Source of the DNA: Calliopsis andreniformis
Lineage: Eukaryota; Arthropoda; Insecta; Hymenoptera; Andrenidae
DNA: 64,000 bases
Assembly: GCF_051401765.1 (NCBI RefSeq)
Contig: NW_027480450.1
Span: 5,226,001-5,290,000, forward strand
Reading direction: 5' to 3'
In this document: positions 24,101-37,558 of the stretch, piece after piece
Layout of the letters: every line of letters starts with the position of its first letter
Position numbering within the stretch: the first letter of the stretch is position 1
Made by a program: the position numbers and the translations under genes
The notes under the pieces: model-generated
Database searches by the model: none
What the model saw: only the letters and a program-made list of their open reading frames with translations
Told to the model about the DNA's origin: nothing

Positions 24101-27100
24101 GTTATTCTACGTTCTCTCGGTCCACGGGCATCAGAGAGCAAAACAGCCTAATAGTTTTAGAGTGCCTCAACGATCAGGAATATGGATCCAACGTTCTCGT
24201 TTCGAACCGACGACTTTCGGTTCCGGAGCGACACGAACGCTCCATGATTCTCGATTATCTCGACACAGGTAAGAGACAGAGGAGAACAAGTGTATGGTTT
24301 TAGAGAGCCACGAGCACCAGGAATAAGGATCTACCGTTGTCATTTCGTTCCGTCGACATTCGGTTCCGGAGCGACACGAACGGGGACTTAGAATTTTTTC
24401 GCTCGGGCTCCGGAGCGACACGAACGGGGACTTAGAATTTTTTCGCTCGGGCTCCGGAGCGACACGATCGCTCCGTTATTCTACGTTCTCTCGGTCCACG
24501 GGCATCAGAGAGCAAAACAGCCTAATAGTTTTAGAGTGCCTCAACGATCAGGAATATGGATCTAACGTTCTCGTTTCGAACCGACGACTTTCGGTTCCGG
24601 AGCGACACGAACGCTCCATGATTCTCGATTATCTCGACACAGGTAAGAGACAGAGGAGAACAAGTGTATGGTTTTAGAGAGCCACGAGCACCAGGAATAA
24701 GGATCTACCGTTGTCATTTCGTTCCGTCGACATTCGGTTCCGGAGCGACACGAACGGGGACTTAGAATTTTTTCGCTCGGGCTCCGGAGCGACACGAACG
24801 GGGACTTAGAATTTTTTCGCTCGGGCTCCGGAGCGACACGATCGCTCCGTTATTCTACGTTCTCTCGGTCCACGGGCATCAGAGAGCAAAACAGCCTAAT
24901 AGTTTTAGAGTGCCTCAACGATCAGGAATATGGATCTAACGTTCTCGTTTCGAACCGACGACTTTCGGTTCCGGAGCGACACGAACGCTCCATGATTCTC
25001 GATTATCTCGACACAGGTAAGAGACAGAGGAGAACAAGTGTATGGTTTTAGAGAGCCACGAGCACCAGGAATAAGGATCTACCGTTGTCATTTCGTTCCG
25101 TCGACATTCGGTTCCGGAGCGACACGAACGGGGACTTAGAATTTTTTCGCTCGGGCTCCGGAGCGACACGAACGGGGACTTAGAATTTTTTCGCTCGGGC
25201 TCCGGAGCGACACGATCGCTCCGTTATTCTACGTTCTCTCGGTCCACGGGCATCAGAGAGCAAAACAGCCTAATAGTTTTAGAGTGCCTCAACGATCAGG
25301 AATATGGATCTAACGTTCTCGTTTCGAACCGACGACTTTCGGTTCCGGAGCGACACGAACGCTCCATGATTCTCGATTATCTCGACACAGGTAAGAGACA
25401 GAGGAGAACAAGTGTATGGTTTTAGAGAGCCACGAGCACCAGGAATAAGGATCTACCGTTGTCATTTCGTTCCGTCGACATTCGGTTCCGGAGCGACACG
25501 AACGGGGACTTAGAATTTTTTCGCTCGGGCTCCGGAGCGACACGAACGGGGACTTAGAATTTTTTCGCTCGGGCTCCGGAGCGACACGATCGCTCCGTTA
25601 TTCTACGTTCTCTCGGTCCACGGGCATCAGAGAGCAAAACAGCCTAATAGTTTTAGAGTGCCTCAACGATCAGGAATATGGATCTAACGTTCTCGTTTCG
25701 AACCGACGACTTTCGGTTCCGGAGCGACACGAACGCTCCATGATTCTCGATTATCTCGACACAGGTAAGAGACAGAGGAGAACAAGTGTATGGTTTTAGA
25801 GAGCCACGAGCACCAGGAATAAGGATCTACCGTTGTCATTTCGTTCCGTCGACATTCGGTTCCGGAGCGACACGAACGGGGACTTAGAATTTTTTCGCTC
25901 GGGCTCCGGAGCGACACGAACGGGGACTTAGAATTTTTTCGCTCGGGCTCCGGAGCGACACGATCGCTCCGTTATTCTACGTTCTCTCGGTCCACGGGCA
26001 TCAGAGAGCAAAACAGCCTAATAGTTTTAGAGTGCCTCAACGATCAGGAATATGGATCCAACGTTCTCGTTTCGAACCGACGACTTTCGGTTCCGGAGCG
26101 ACACGAACGCTCCATGATTCTCGATTATCTCGACACAGGTAAGAGACAGAGGAGAACAAGTGTATGGTTTTAGAGAGCCACGAGCACCAGGAATAAGGAT
26201 CTACCGTTGTCATTTCGTTCCGTCGACATTCGGTTCCGGAGCGACACGAACGGGGACTTAGAATTTTTTCGCTCGGGCTCCGGAGCGACACGAACGGGGA
26301 ATTAGAATTTTTTCGCTCGGGCTCCGGAGCGACACGATCGCTCCGTTATTCTACGTTCTCTCGGTCCACGGGCATCAGAGAGCAAAACAGCCTAATAGTT
26401 TTAGAGTGCCTCAACGATCAGGAATATGGATCCAACGTTCTCGTTTCGACCCGACGACTTTCGGTTCCGGAGCGACACGAACGCTCCATGATTCTCGATT
26501 ATCTCGACACAGGTAAGAGACAGAGGAGAACAAGTGTATGGTTTTAGAGAGCCACGAGCACCAGGAATAAGGATCTACCGTTGTCATTTCGTTCCGTCGA
26601 CATTCGGTTCCGGAGCGACACGAACGGGGACTTAGAATTTTTTCGCTCGGGCTCCGGAGCGACACGAACGGGGACTTAGAATTTTTTCGCTCGGGCTCCG
26701 GAGCGACACGATCGCTCCGTTATTCTACGTTCTCTCGGTCCACGGGCATCAGAGAGCAAAACAGCCTAATAGTTTTAGAGTGCCTCAACGATCAGGAATA
26801 TGGATCCAACGTTCTCGTTTCGAACCGACGACTTTCGGTTCCGGAGCGACACGAACGCTCCATGATTCTCGATTATCTCGACACAGGTAAGAGACAGAGG
26901 AGAACAAGTGTATGGTTTTAGAGAGCCACGAGCACCAGGAATAAGGATCTACCGTTGTCATTTCGTTCCGTCGACATTCGGTTCCGGAGCGACACGAACG
27001 GGGACTTAGAATTTTTTCGCTCGGGCTCCGGAGCGACACGAACGGGGACTTAGAATTTTTTCGCTCGGGCTCCGGAGCGACACGATCGCTCCGTTATTCT

Positions 27101-27834
27101 ACGTTCTCTCGGTCCACGGGCATCAGAGAGCAAAACAGCCTAATAGTTTTAGAGTGCCTCAACGATCAGGAATATGGATCTAACGTTCTCGTTTCGAACC
27201 GACGACTTTCGGTTCCGGAGCGACACGAACGCTCCATGATTCTCGATTATCTCGACACAGGTAAGAGACAGAGGAGAACAAGTGTATGGTTTTAGAGAGC
27301 CACGAGCACCAGGAATAAGGATCTACCGTTGTCATTTCGTTCCGTCGACATTCGGTTCCGGAGCGACACGAACGGGGACTTAGAATTTTTTCGCTCGGGC
27401 TCCGGAGCGACACGAACGGGGACTTAGAATTTTTTCGCTCGGGCTCCGGAGCGACACGATCGCTCCGTTATTCTACGTTCTCTCGGTCCACGGGCATCAG
27501 AGAGCAAAACAGCCTAATAGTTTTAGAGTGCTTCAACGATCAGGAATATGGATCTAACGTTCTCGTTTCGAACCGACGACTTTCGGTTCCGGAGCGACAC
27601 GAACGCTCCATGATTCTCGATTATCTCGACACAGGTAAGAGACAGAGGAGAACAAGTGTATGGTTTTAGAGAGCCACGAGCACCAGGAATAAGGATCTAC
27701 CGTTGTCATTTCGTTCCGTCGACATTCGGTTCCGGAGCGACACGAACGGGGACTTAGAATTTTTTCGCTCGGGCTCCGGAGCGACACGAACGGGGACTTA
27801 GAATTTTTTCGCTCGGGCTCCGGAGCGACACGAT

Positions 27835-28252
27835 CGCTCCGTTATTCTACGTTCTCTCGGTCCACGGGCATCAGAGAGCAAAACAGCCTAATAGTTTTAG
27901 AGTGCCTCAACGATCAGGAATATGGATCTAACGTTCTCGTTTCGAACCGACGACTTTCGGTTCCGGAGCGACACGAACGCTCCATGATTCTCGATTATCT
28001 CGACACAGGTAAGAGACAGAGGAGAACAAGTGTATGGTTTTAGAGAGCCACGAGCACCAGGAATAAGGATCTACCGTTGTCATTTCGTTCCGTCGACATT
28101 CGGTTCCGGAGCGACACGAACGGGGACTTAGAATTTTTTCGCTCGGGCTCCGGAGCGACACGAACGGGGACTTAGAATTTTTTCGCTCGGGCTCCGGAGC
28201 GACACGAACGGGGACTTAGAATTTTTTCGCTCGGGCTCCGGAGCGACACGAT
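27835..28252 (+). repeat. 418-bp monomer with three C elements
   Basis: Expanded unit in the first copy of the 2,618-bp block. The following monomer carries the A to C change at 28364, a pairing that recurs 2,618 bp downstream. Confidence 0.93.
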
Positions 28253-29374
28253 CGCTCCGTTATTCTACGTTCTCTCGGTCCACGGGCATCAGAGAGCAAA
28301 ACAGCCTAATAGTTTTAGAGTGCCTCAACGATCAGGAATATGGATCCAACGTTCTCGTTTCGACCCGACGACTTTCGGTTCCGGAGCGACACGAACGCTC
28401 CATGATTCTCGATTATCTCGACACAGGTAAGAGACAGAGGAGAACAAGTGTATGGTTTTAGAGAGCCACGAGCACCAGGAATAAGGATCTACCGTTGTCA
28501 TTTCGTTCCGTCGACATTCGGTTCCGGAGCGACACGAACGGGGACTTAGAATTTTTTCGCTCGGGCTCCGGAGCGACACGAACGGGGACTTAGAATTTTT
28601 TCGCTCGGGCTCCGGAGCGACACGATCGCTCCGTTATTCTACGTTCTCTCGGTCCACGGGCATCAGAGAGCAAAACAGCCTAATAGTTTTAGAGTGCCTC
28701 AACGATCAGGAATATGGATCCAACGTTCTCGTTTCGAACCGACGACTTTCGGTTCCGGAGCGACACGAACGCTCCATGATTCTCGATTATCTCGACACAG
28801 GTAAGAGACAGAGGAGAACAAGTGTATGGTTTTAGAGAGCCACGAGCACCAGGAATAAGGATCTACCGTTGTCATTTCGTTCCGTCGACATTCGGTTCCG
28901 GAGCGACACGAACGGGGACTTAGAATTTTTTCGCTCGGGCTCCGGAGCGACACGAACGGGGACTTAGAATTTTTTCGCTCGGGCTCCGGAGCGACACGAT
29001 CGCTCCGTTATTCTACGTTCTCTCGGTCCACGGGCATCAGAGAGCAAAACAGCCTAATAGTTTTAGAGTGCCTCAACGATCAGGAATATGGATCTAACGT
29101 TCTCGTTTCGAACCGACGACTTTCGGTTCCGGAGCGACACGAACGCTCCATGATTCTCGATTATCTCGACACAGGTAAGAGACAGAGGAGAACAAGTGTA
29201 TGGTTTTAGAGAGCCACGAGCACCAGGAATAAGGATCTACCGTTGTCATTTCGTTCCGTCGACATTCGGTTCCGGAGCGACACGAACGGGGACTTAGAAT
29301 TTTTTCGCTCGGGCTCCGGAGCGACACGAACGGGGACTTAGAATTTTTTCGCTCGGGCTCCGGAGCGACACGAT

Positions 29375-29704
29375 CGCTCCGTTATTCTACGTTCTCTCGG
29401 TCCACGGGCATCAGAGAGCAAAACAGCCTAATAGTTTTAGAGTGCCTCAACGATCAGGAATATGGATCTAACGTTCTCGTTTCGAACCGACGACTTTCGG
29501 TTCCGGAGCGACACGAACGCTCCATGATTCTCGATTATCTCGACACAGGTAAGAGACAGAGGAGAACAAGTGTATGGTTTTAGAGAGCCACGAGCACCAG
29601 GAATAAGGATCTACCGTTGTCATTTCGTTCCGTCGACATTCGGTTCCGGAGCGACACGAACGGGGACTTAGAATTTTTTCGCTCGGGCTCCGGAGCGACA
29701 CGAT
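29375..29704 (+). repeat. 330-bp monomer with a single C element
   Basis: Contracted unit in the first copy of the 2,618-bp block. The sole C element has the normal CTCCGG, and the next monomer has the C to G change at 29833. Confidence 0.93.
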
Positions 29705-30452
29705 CGCTCCGTTATTCTACGTTCTCTCGGTCCACGGGCATCAGAGAGCAAAACAGCCTAATAGTTTTAGAGTGCCTCAACGATCAGGAATATGGATCCA
29801 ACGTTCTCGTTTCGAACCGACGACTTTCGGTTGCGGAGCGACACGAACGCTCCATGATTCTCGATTATCTCGACACAGGTAAGAGACAGAGGAGAACAAG
29901 TGTATGGTTTTAGAGAGCCACGAGCACCAGGAATAAGGATCTACCGTTGTCATTTCGTTCCGTCGACATTCGGTTCCGGAGCGACACGAACGGGGACTTA
30001 GAATTTTTTCGCTCGGGCTCCGGAGCGACACGAACGGGGACTTAGAATTTTTTCGCTCGGGCTCCGGAGCGACACGATCGCTCCGTTATTCTACGTTCTC
30101 TCGGTCCACGGGCATCAGAGAGCAAAACAGCCTAATAGTTTTAGAGTGCTTCAACGATCAGGAATATGGATCTAACGTTCTCGTTTCGAACCGACGACTT
30201 TCGGTTCCGGAGCGACACGAACGCTCCATGATTCTCGATTATCTCGACACAGGTAAGAGACAGAGGAGAACAAGTGTATGGTTTTAGAGAGCCACGAGCA
30301 CCAGGAATAAGGATCTACCGTTGTCATTTCGTTCCGTCGACATTCGGTTCCGGAGCGACACGAACGGGGACTTAGAATTTTTTCGCTCGGGCTCCGGAGC
30401 GACACGAACGGGGACTTAGAATTTTTTCGCTCGGGCTCCGGAGCGACACGAT

Positions 30453-30870
30453 CGCTCCGTTATTCTACGTTCTCTCGGTCCACGGGCATCAGAGAGCAAA
30501 ACAGCCTAATAGTTTTAGAGTGCCTCAACGATCAGGAATATGGATCTAACGTTCTCGTTTCGAACCGACGACTTTCGGTTCCGGAGCGACACGAACGCTC
30601 CATGATTCTCGATTATCTCGACACAGGTAAGAGACAGAGGAGAACAAGTGTATGGTTTTAGAGAGCCACGAGCACCAGGAATAAGGATCTACCGTTGTCA
30701 TTTCGTTCCGTCGACATTCGGTTCCGGAGCGACACGAACGGGGACTTAGAATTTTTTCGCTCGGGCTCCGGAGCGACACGAACGGGGACTTAGAATTTTT
30801 TCGCTCGGGCTCCGGAGCGACACGAACGGGGACTTAGAATTTTTTCGCTCGGGCTCCGGAGCGACACGAT
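30453..30870 (+). repeat. 418-bp monomer with three C elements
   Basis: Second-copy counterpart, 2,618 bp downstream, of the expanded unit at 27835. It again precedes a monomer with the A to C marker (30982). Confidence 0.93.
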
Positions 30871-31992
30871 CGCTCCGTTATTCTACGTTCTCTCGGTCCA
30901 CGGGCATCAGAGAGCAAAACAGCCTAATAGTTTTAGAGTGCCTCAACGATCAGGAATATGGATCCAACGTTCTCGTTTCGACCCGACGACTTTCGGTTCC
31001 GGAGCGACACGAACGCTCCATGATTCTCGATTATCTCGACACAGGTAAGAGACAGAGGAGAACAAGTGTATGGTTTTAGAGAGCCACGAGCACCAGGAAT
31101 AAGGATCTACCGTTGTCATTTCGTTCCGTCGACATTCGGTTCCGGAGCGACACGAACGGGGACTTAGAATTTTTTCGCTCGGGCTCCGGAGCGACACGAA
31201 CGGGGACTTAGAATTTTTTCGCTCGGGCTCCGGAGCGACACGATCGCTCCGTTATTCTACGTTCTCTCGGTCCACGGGCATCAGAGAGCAAAACAGCCTA
31301 ATAGTTTTAGAGTGCCTCAACGATCAGGAATATGGATCCAACGTTCTCGTTTCGAACCGACGACTTTCGGTTCCGGAGCGACACGAACGCTCCATGATTC
31401 TCGATTATCTCGACACAGGTAAGAGACAGAGGAGAACAAGTGTATGGTTTTAGAGAGCCACGAGCACCAGGAATAAGGATCTACCGTTGTCATTTCGTTC
31501 CGTCGACATTCGGTTCCGGAGCGACACGAACGGGGACTTAGAATTTTTTCGCTCGGGCTCCGGAGCGACACGAACGGGGACTTAGAATTTTTTCGCTCGG
31601 GCTCCGGAGCGACACGATCGCTCCGTTATTCTACGTTCTCTCGGTCCACGGGCATCAGAGAGCAAAACAGCCTAATAGTTTTAGAGTGCCTCAACGATCA
31701 GGAATATGGATCTAACGTTCTCGTTTCGAACCGACGACTTTCGGTTCCGGAGCGACACGAACGCTCCATGATTCTCGATTATCTCGACACAGGTAAGAGA
31801 CAGAGGAGAACAAGTGTATGGTTTTAGAGAGCCACGAGCACCAGGAATAAGGATCTACCGTTGTCATTTCGTTCCGTCGACATTCGGTTCCGGAGCGACA
31901 CGAACGGGGACTTAGAATTTTTTCGCTCGGGCTCCGGAGCGACACGAACGGGGACTTAGAATTTTTTCGCTCGGGCTCCGGAGCGACACGAT

Positions 31993-32322
31993 CGCTCCGT
32001 TATTCTACGTTCTCTCGGTCCACGGGCATCAGAGAGCAAAACAGCCTAATAGTTTTAGAGTGCCTCAACGATCAGGAATATGGATCTAACGTTCTCGTTT
32101 CGAACCGACGACTTTCGGTTCCGGAGCGACACGAACGCTCCATGATTCTCGATTATCTCGACACAGGTAAGAGACAGAGGAGAACAAGTGTATGGTTTTA
32201 GAGAGCCACGAGCACCAGGAATAAGGATCTACCGTTGTCATTTCGTTCCGTCGACATTCGGTTCCGGAGCGACACGAACGGGGACTTAGAATTTTTTCGC
32301 TCGGGCTCCGGAGCGACACGAT
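31993..32322 (+). repeat. 330-bp monomer with a single C element
   Basis: Second-copy counterpart of the contracted unit at 29375, again followed by the C to G marker (32451). Confidence 0.93.
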
Positions 32323-33444
32323 CGCTCCGTTATTCTACGTTCTCTCGGTCCACGGGCATCAGAGAGCAAAACAGCCTAATAGTTTTAGAGTGCCTCAACG
32401 ATCAGGAATATGGATCCAACGTTCTCGTTTCGAACCGACGACTTTCGGTTGCGGAGCGACACGAACGCTCCATGATTCTCGATTATCTCGACACAGGTAA
32501 GAGACAGAGGAGAACAAGTGTATGGTTTTAGAGAGCCACGAGCACCAGGAATAAGGATCTACCGTTGTCATTTCGTTCCGTCGACATTCGGTTCCGGAGC
32601 GACACGAACGGGGACTTAGAATTTTTTCGCTCGGGCTCCGGAGCGACACGAACGGGGACTTAGAATTTTTTCGCTCGGGCTCCGGAGCGACACGATCGCT
32701 CCGTTATTCTACGTTCTCTCGGTCCACGGGCATCAGAGAGCAAAACAGCCTAATAGTTTTAGAGTGCTTCAACGATCAGGAATATGGATCTAACGTTCTC
32801 GTTTCGAACCGACGACTTTCGGTTCCGGAGCGACACGAACGCTCCATGATTCTCGATTATCTCGACACAGGTAAGAGACAGAGGAGAACAAGTGTATGGT
32901 TTTAGAGAGCCACGAGCACCAGGAATAAGGATCTACCGTTGTCATTTCGTTCCGTCGACATTCGGTTCCGGAGCGACACGAACGGGGACTTAGAATTTTT
33001 TCGCTCGGGCTCCGGAGCGACACGAACGGGGACTTAGAATTTTTTCGCTCGGGCTCCGGAGCGACACGATCGCTCCGTTATTCTACGTTCTCTCGGTCCA
33101 CGGGCATCAGAGAGCAAAACAGCCTAATAGTTTTAGAGTGCCTCAACGATCAGGAATATGGATCTAACGTTCTCGTTTCGAACCGACGACTTTCGGTTCC
33201 GGAGCGACACGAACGCTCCATGATTCTCGATTATCTCGACACAGGTAAGAGACAGAGGAGAACAAGTGTATGGTTTTAGAGAGCCACGAGCACCAGGAAT
33301 AAGGATCTACCGTTGTCATTTCGTTCCGTCGACATTCGGTTCCGGAGCGACACGAACGGGGACTTAGAATTTTTTCGCTCGGGCTCCGGAGCGACACGAA
33401 CGGGGACTTAGAATTTTTTCGCTCGGGCTCCGGAGCGACACGAT

Positions 33445-33774
33445 CGCTCCGTTATTCTACGTTCTCTCGGTCCACGGGCATCAGAGAGCAAAACAGCCTA
33501 ATAGTTTTAGAGTGCCTCAACGATCAGGAATATGGATCCAACGTTCTCGTTTCGAACCGACGACTTTCGGTTCCGGAGCGACACGAACGCTCCATGATTC
33601 TCGATTATCTCGACACAGGTAAGAGACAGAGGAGAACAAGTGTATGGTTTTAGAGAGCCACGAGCACCAGGAATAAGGATCTACCGTTGTCATTTCGTTC
33701 CGTCGACATTCGGTTCCGGAGCGACACGAACGGGGACTTAGAATTTTTTCGCTCGGGCTCCGGAGCGACACGAT
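33445..33774 (+). repeat. 330-bp monomer with a single C element
   Basis: Contracted unit with the normal CTCCGG in its C element. It lies just beyond the 2,618-bp blocks and has no counterpart at that offset. Confidence 0.93.
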
Positions 33775-34522
33775 CGCTCCGTTATTCTACGTTCTCTCGG
33801 TCCACGGGCATCAGAGAGCAAAACAGCCTAATAGTTTTAGAGTGCCTCAACGATCAGGAATATGGATCTAACGTTCTCGTTTCGAACCGACGACTTTCGG
33901 TTCCGGAGCGACACGAACGCTCCATGATTCTCGATTATCTCGACACAGGTAAGAGACAGAGGAGAACAAGTGTATGGTTTTAGAGAGCCACGAGCACCAG
34001 GAATAAGGATCTACCGTTGTCATTTCGTTCCGTCGACATTCGGTTCCGGAGCGACACGAACGGGGACTTAGAATTTTTTCGCTCGGGCTCCGGAGCGACA
34101 CGAACGGGGACTTAGAATTTTTTCGCTCGGGCTCCGGAGCGACACGATCGCTCCGTTATTCTACGTTCTCTCGGTCCACGGGCATCAGAGAGCAAAACAG
34201 CCTAATAGTTTTAGAGTGCCTCAACGATCAGGAATATGGATCCAACGTTCTCGTTTCGAACCGACGACTTTCGGTTCCGGAGCGACACGAACGCTCCATG
34301 ATTCTCGATTATCTCGACACAGGTAAGAGACAGAGGAGAACAAGTGTATGGTTTTAGAGAGCCACGAGCACCAGGAATAAGGATCTACCGTTGTCATTTC
34401 GTTCCGTCGACATTCGGTTCCGGAGCGACACGAACGGGGACTTAGAATTTTTTCGCTCGGGCTCCGGAGCGACACGAACGGGGACTTAGAATTTTTTCGC
34501 TCGGGCTCCGGAGCGACACGAT

Positions 34523-36062
34523 CGCTCCGTTATTCTACGTTCTCTCGGTCCACGGGCATCAGAGAGCAAAACAGCCTAATAGTTTTAGAGTGCCTCAACG
34601 ATCAGGAATATGGATCCAACGTTCTCGTTTCGAACCGACGACTTTCGGTTCCGGAGCGACACGAACGCTCCATGATTCTCGATTATCTCGACACAGGTAT
34701 GAGACAGAGGAGAACAAGTGTATGGTTTTAGAGAGCCACGAGCACCAGGAATAAGGATCTACCGTTGTCATTTCGTTCCGTCGACATTCGGTTCCGGAGC
34801 GACACGAACGGGGACTTAGAATTTTTTCGCTCGGGCTCCGGAGCGACACGAACGGGGACTTAGAATTTTTTCGCTCGGGCTCCGGAGCGACACGATCGCT
34901 CCGTTATTCTACGTTCTCTCGGTCCACGGGCATCAGAGAGCAAAACAGCCTAATAGTTTTAGAGTGCCTCAACGATCAGGAATATGGATCTAACGTTCTC
35001 GTTTCGAACCGACGACTTTCGGTTCCGGAGCGACACGAACGCTCCATGATTCTCGATTATCTCGACACAGGTAAGAGACAGAGGAGAACAAGTGTATGGT
35101 TTTAGAGAGCCACGAGCACCAGGAATAAGGATCTACCGTTGTCATTTCGTTCCGTCGACATTCGGTTCCGGAGCGACACGAACGGGGACTTAGAATTTTT
35201 TCGCTCGGGCTCCGGAGCGACACGAACGGGGACTTAGAATTTTTTCGCTCGGGCTCCGGAGCGACACGAACGGGGACTTAGAATTTTTTCGCTCGGGCTC
35301 CGGAGCGACACGATCGCTCCGTTATTCTACGTTCTCTCGGTCCACGGGCATCAGAGAGCAAAACAGCCTAATAGTTTTAGAGTGCCTCAACGATCAGGAA
35401 TATGGATCCAACGTTCTCGTTTCGAACCGACGACTTTCGGTTCCGGAGCGACACGAACGCTCCATGATTCTCGATTATCTCGACACAGGTATGAGACAGA
35501 GGAGAACAAGTGTATGGTTTTAGAGAGCCACGAGCACCAGGAATAAGGATCTACCGTTGTCATTTCGTTCCGTCGACATTCGGTTCCGGAGCGACACGAA
35601 CGGGGACTTAGAATTTTTTCGCTCGGGCTCCGGAGCGACACGAACGGGGACTTAGAATTTTTTCGCTCGGGCTCCGGAGCGACACGATCGCTCCGTTATT
35701 CTACGTTCTCTCGGTCCACGGGCATCAGAGAGCAAAACAGCCTAATAGTTTTAGAGTGCCTCAACGATCAGGAATATGGATCCAACGTTCTCGTTTCGAA
35801 CCGACGACTTTCGGTTCCGGAGCGACACGAACGCTCCATGATTCTCGATTATCTCGACACAGGTAAGAGACAGAGGAGAACAAGTGTATGGTTTTAGAGA
35901 GCCACGAGCACCAGGAATAAGGATCTACCGTTGTCATTTCGTTCCGTCGACATTCGGTTCCGGAGCGACACGAACGGGGACGTAGAATTTTTTCGCTCGG
36001 GCTCCGGAGCGACACGAACGGGGACTTAGAATTTTTTCGCTCGGGCTCCGGAGCGACACGAT
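34523..36062 (+). repeat. Duplicated four-monomer block, left copy (offset 4,576 bp)
   Basis: The block holds, in order, a monomer with A to T in the GGTAAGAG string (34700), a three-C-element monomer, a second A to T monomer (35492), and a monomer with T to G in its first C element (35982). The same series appears at 39276, 39473-39890, 40068 and 40558, always 4,576 bp downstream. The two A to T copies are themselves 792 bp apart (374 + 418), which suggests an older two-monomer duplication nested inside. Confidence 0.88.
34897..35314 (+). repeat. 418-bp monomer with three C elements
   Basis: Expanded unit between the two A to T marker monomers (34700 and 35492) of the left duplicated block. 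Confidence 0.93.
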
Positions 36063-37184
36063 CGCTCCGTTATTCTACGTTCTCTCGGTCCACGGGCATC
36101 AGAGAGCAAAACAGCCTAATAGTTTTAGAGTGCCTCAACGATCAGGAATATGGATCCAACGTTCTCGTTTCGAACCGACGACTTTCGGTTCCGGAGCGAC
36201 ACGAACGCTCCATGATTCTCGATTATCTCGACACAGGTAAGAGACAGAGGAGAACAAGTGTATGGTTTTAGAGAGCCACGAGCACCAGGAATAAGGATCT
36301 ACCGTTGTCATTTCGTTCCGTCGACATTCGGTTCCGGAGCGACACGAACGGGGACTTAGAATTTTTTCGCTCGGGCTCCGGAGCGACACGAACGGGGACT
36401 TAGAATTTTTTCGCTCGGGCTCCGGAGCGACACGATCGCTCCGTTATTCTACGTTCTCTCGGTCCACGGGCATCAGAGAGCAAAACAGCCTAATAGTTTT
36501 AGAGTGCCTCAACGATCAGGAATATGGATCTAACGTTCTCGTTTCGAACCGACGACTTTCGGTTCCGGAGCGACACGAACGCTCCATGATTCTCGATTAT
36601 CTCGACACAGGTAAGAGACAGAGGAGAACAAGTGTATGGTTTTAGAGAGCCACGAGCACCAGGAATAAGGATCTACCGTTGTCTTTTCGTTCCGTCGACA
36701 TTCGGTTCCGGAGCGACACGAACGGGGACTTAGAATTTTTTCGCTCGGGCTCCGGAGCGACACGAACGGGGACTTAGAATTTTTTCGCTCGGGCTCCGGA
36801 GCGACACGATCGCTCCGTTATTCTACGTTCTCTCGGTCCACGGGCATCAGAGAGCAAAACAGCCTAATAGTTTTAGAGTGCCTCAACGATCAGGAATATG
36901 GATCTAACGTTCTCGTTTCGAACCGACGACTTTCGGTTCCGGAGCGACACGAACGCTCCATGATTCTCGATTATCTCGACACAGGTAAGAGACAGAGGAG
37001 AACAAGTGTATGGTTTTAGAGAGCCACGAGCACCAGGAATAAGGATCTACCGTTGTCATTTCGTTCCGTCGACATTCGGTTCCGGAGCGACACGAACGGG
37101 GACTTAGAATTTTTTCGCTCGGGCTCCGGAGCGACACGAACGGGGACTTAGAATTTTTTCGCTCGGGCTCCGGAGCGACACGAT

Positions 37185-37558
37185 CGCTCCGTTATTCTAC
37201 GTTCTCTCGGTCCACGGGCATCAGAGAGCAAAACAGCCTAATAGTTTTAGAGTGCCTCAACGATCAGGAATATGGATCTAACGTTCTCGTTTCGAACCGA
37301 CGACTTTCGGTTCCGGAGCGACACGAACGCTCCACGATTCTCGATTATCTCGACACAGGTAAGTGACAGAAGAGAACAAGTGTATGGTTTTAGAGAGCCA
37401 CGAGCACCAGGAATAAGGATCTACCATTGTCATTTCGTTCCGTCGACATTCGGTTCCGGAGCGACACGAACGGGGACTTAGAATTTTTTCGCTCGGCCTC
37501 CGGAGCGACACGAACGGGGACTTAGAATTTTTTCGCTCGGGCTCCGGAGCGACACGAT
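37185..37558 (+). repeat. Most diverged monomer of the array
   Basis: Five changes in one monomer: T to C at 37335, A to T at 37364, G to A at 37371, G to A at 37426 and G to C at 37497. Most monomers have none or one. Two of the five (37371, 37426) recur together at 41199 and 41254, exactly 3,828 bp downstream, so those are shared ancestry and the other three arose later. The A to T change gives CAGGTAAGTG, an even closer match to a 5' splice-site consensus. Confidence 0.85.

Larger units (their letters stand above)
27461..33444 (+). repeat. Seven-monomer higher-order repeat, 2,618 bp, two copies and part of a third
   Basis: Five independent markers repeat at exactly 2,618 bp: C to T at 27532, 30150 and 32768; a three-C-element unit at 27835 and 30453; A to C at 28364 and 30982; C to G at 29833 and 32451; and a one-C-element unit at 29375 and 31993. 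Copies span about 27461-30078 and 30079-32696; a third begins at 32697 and departs from the pattern after two monomers. One long and one short monomer per block cancel, so the block is exactly 7 x 374 bp. Confidence 0.9.
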
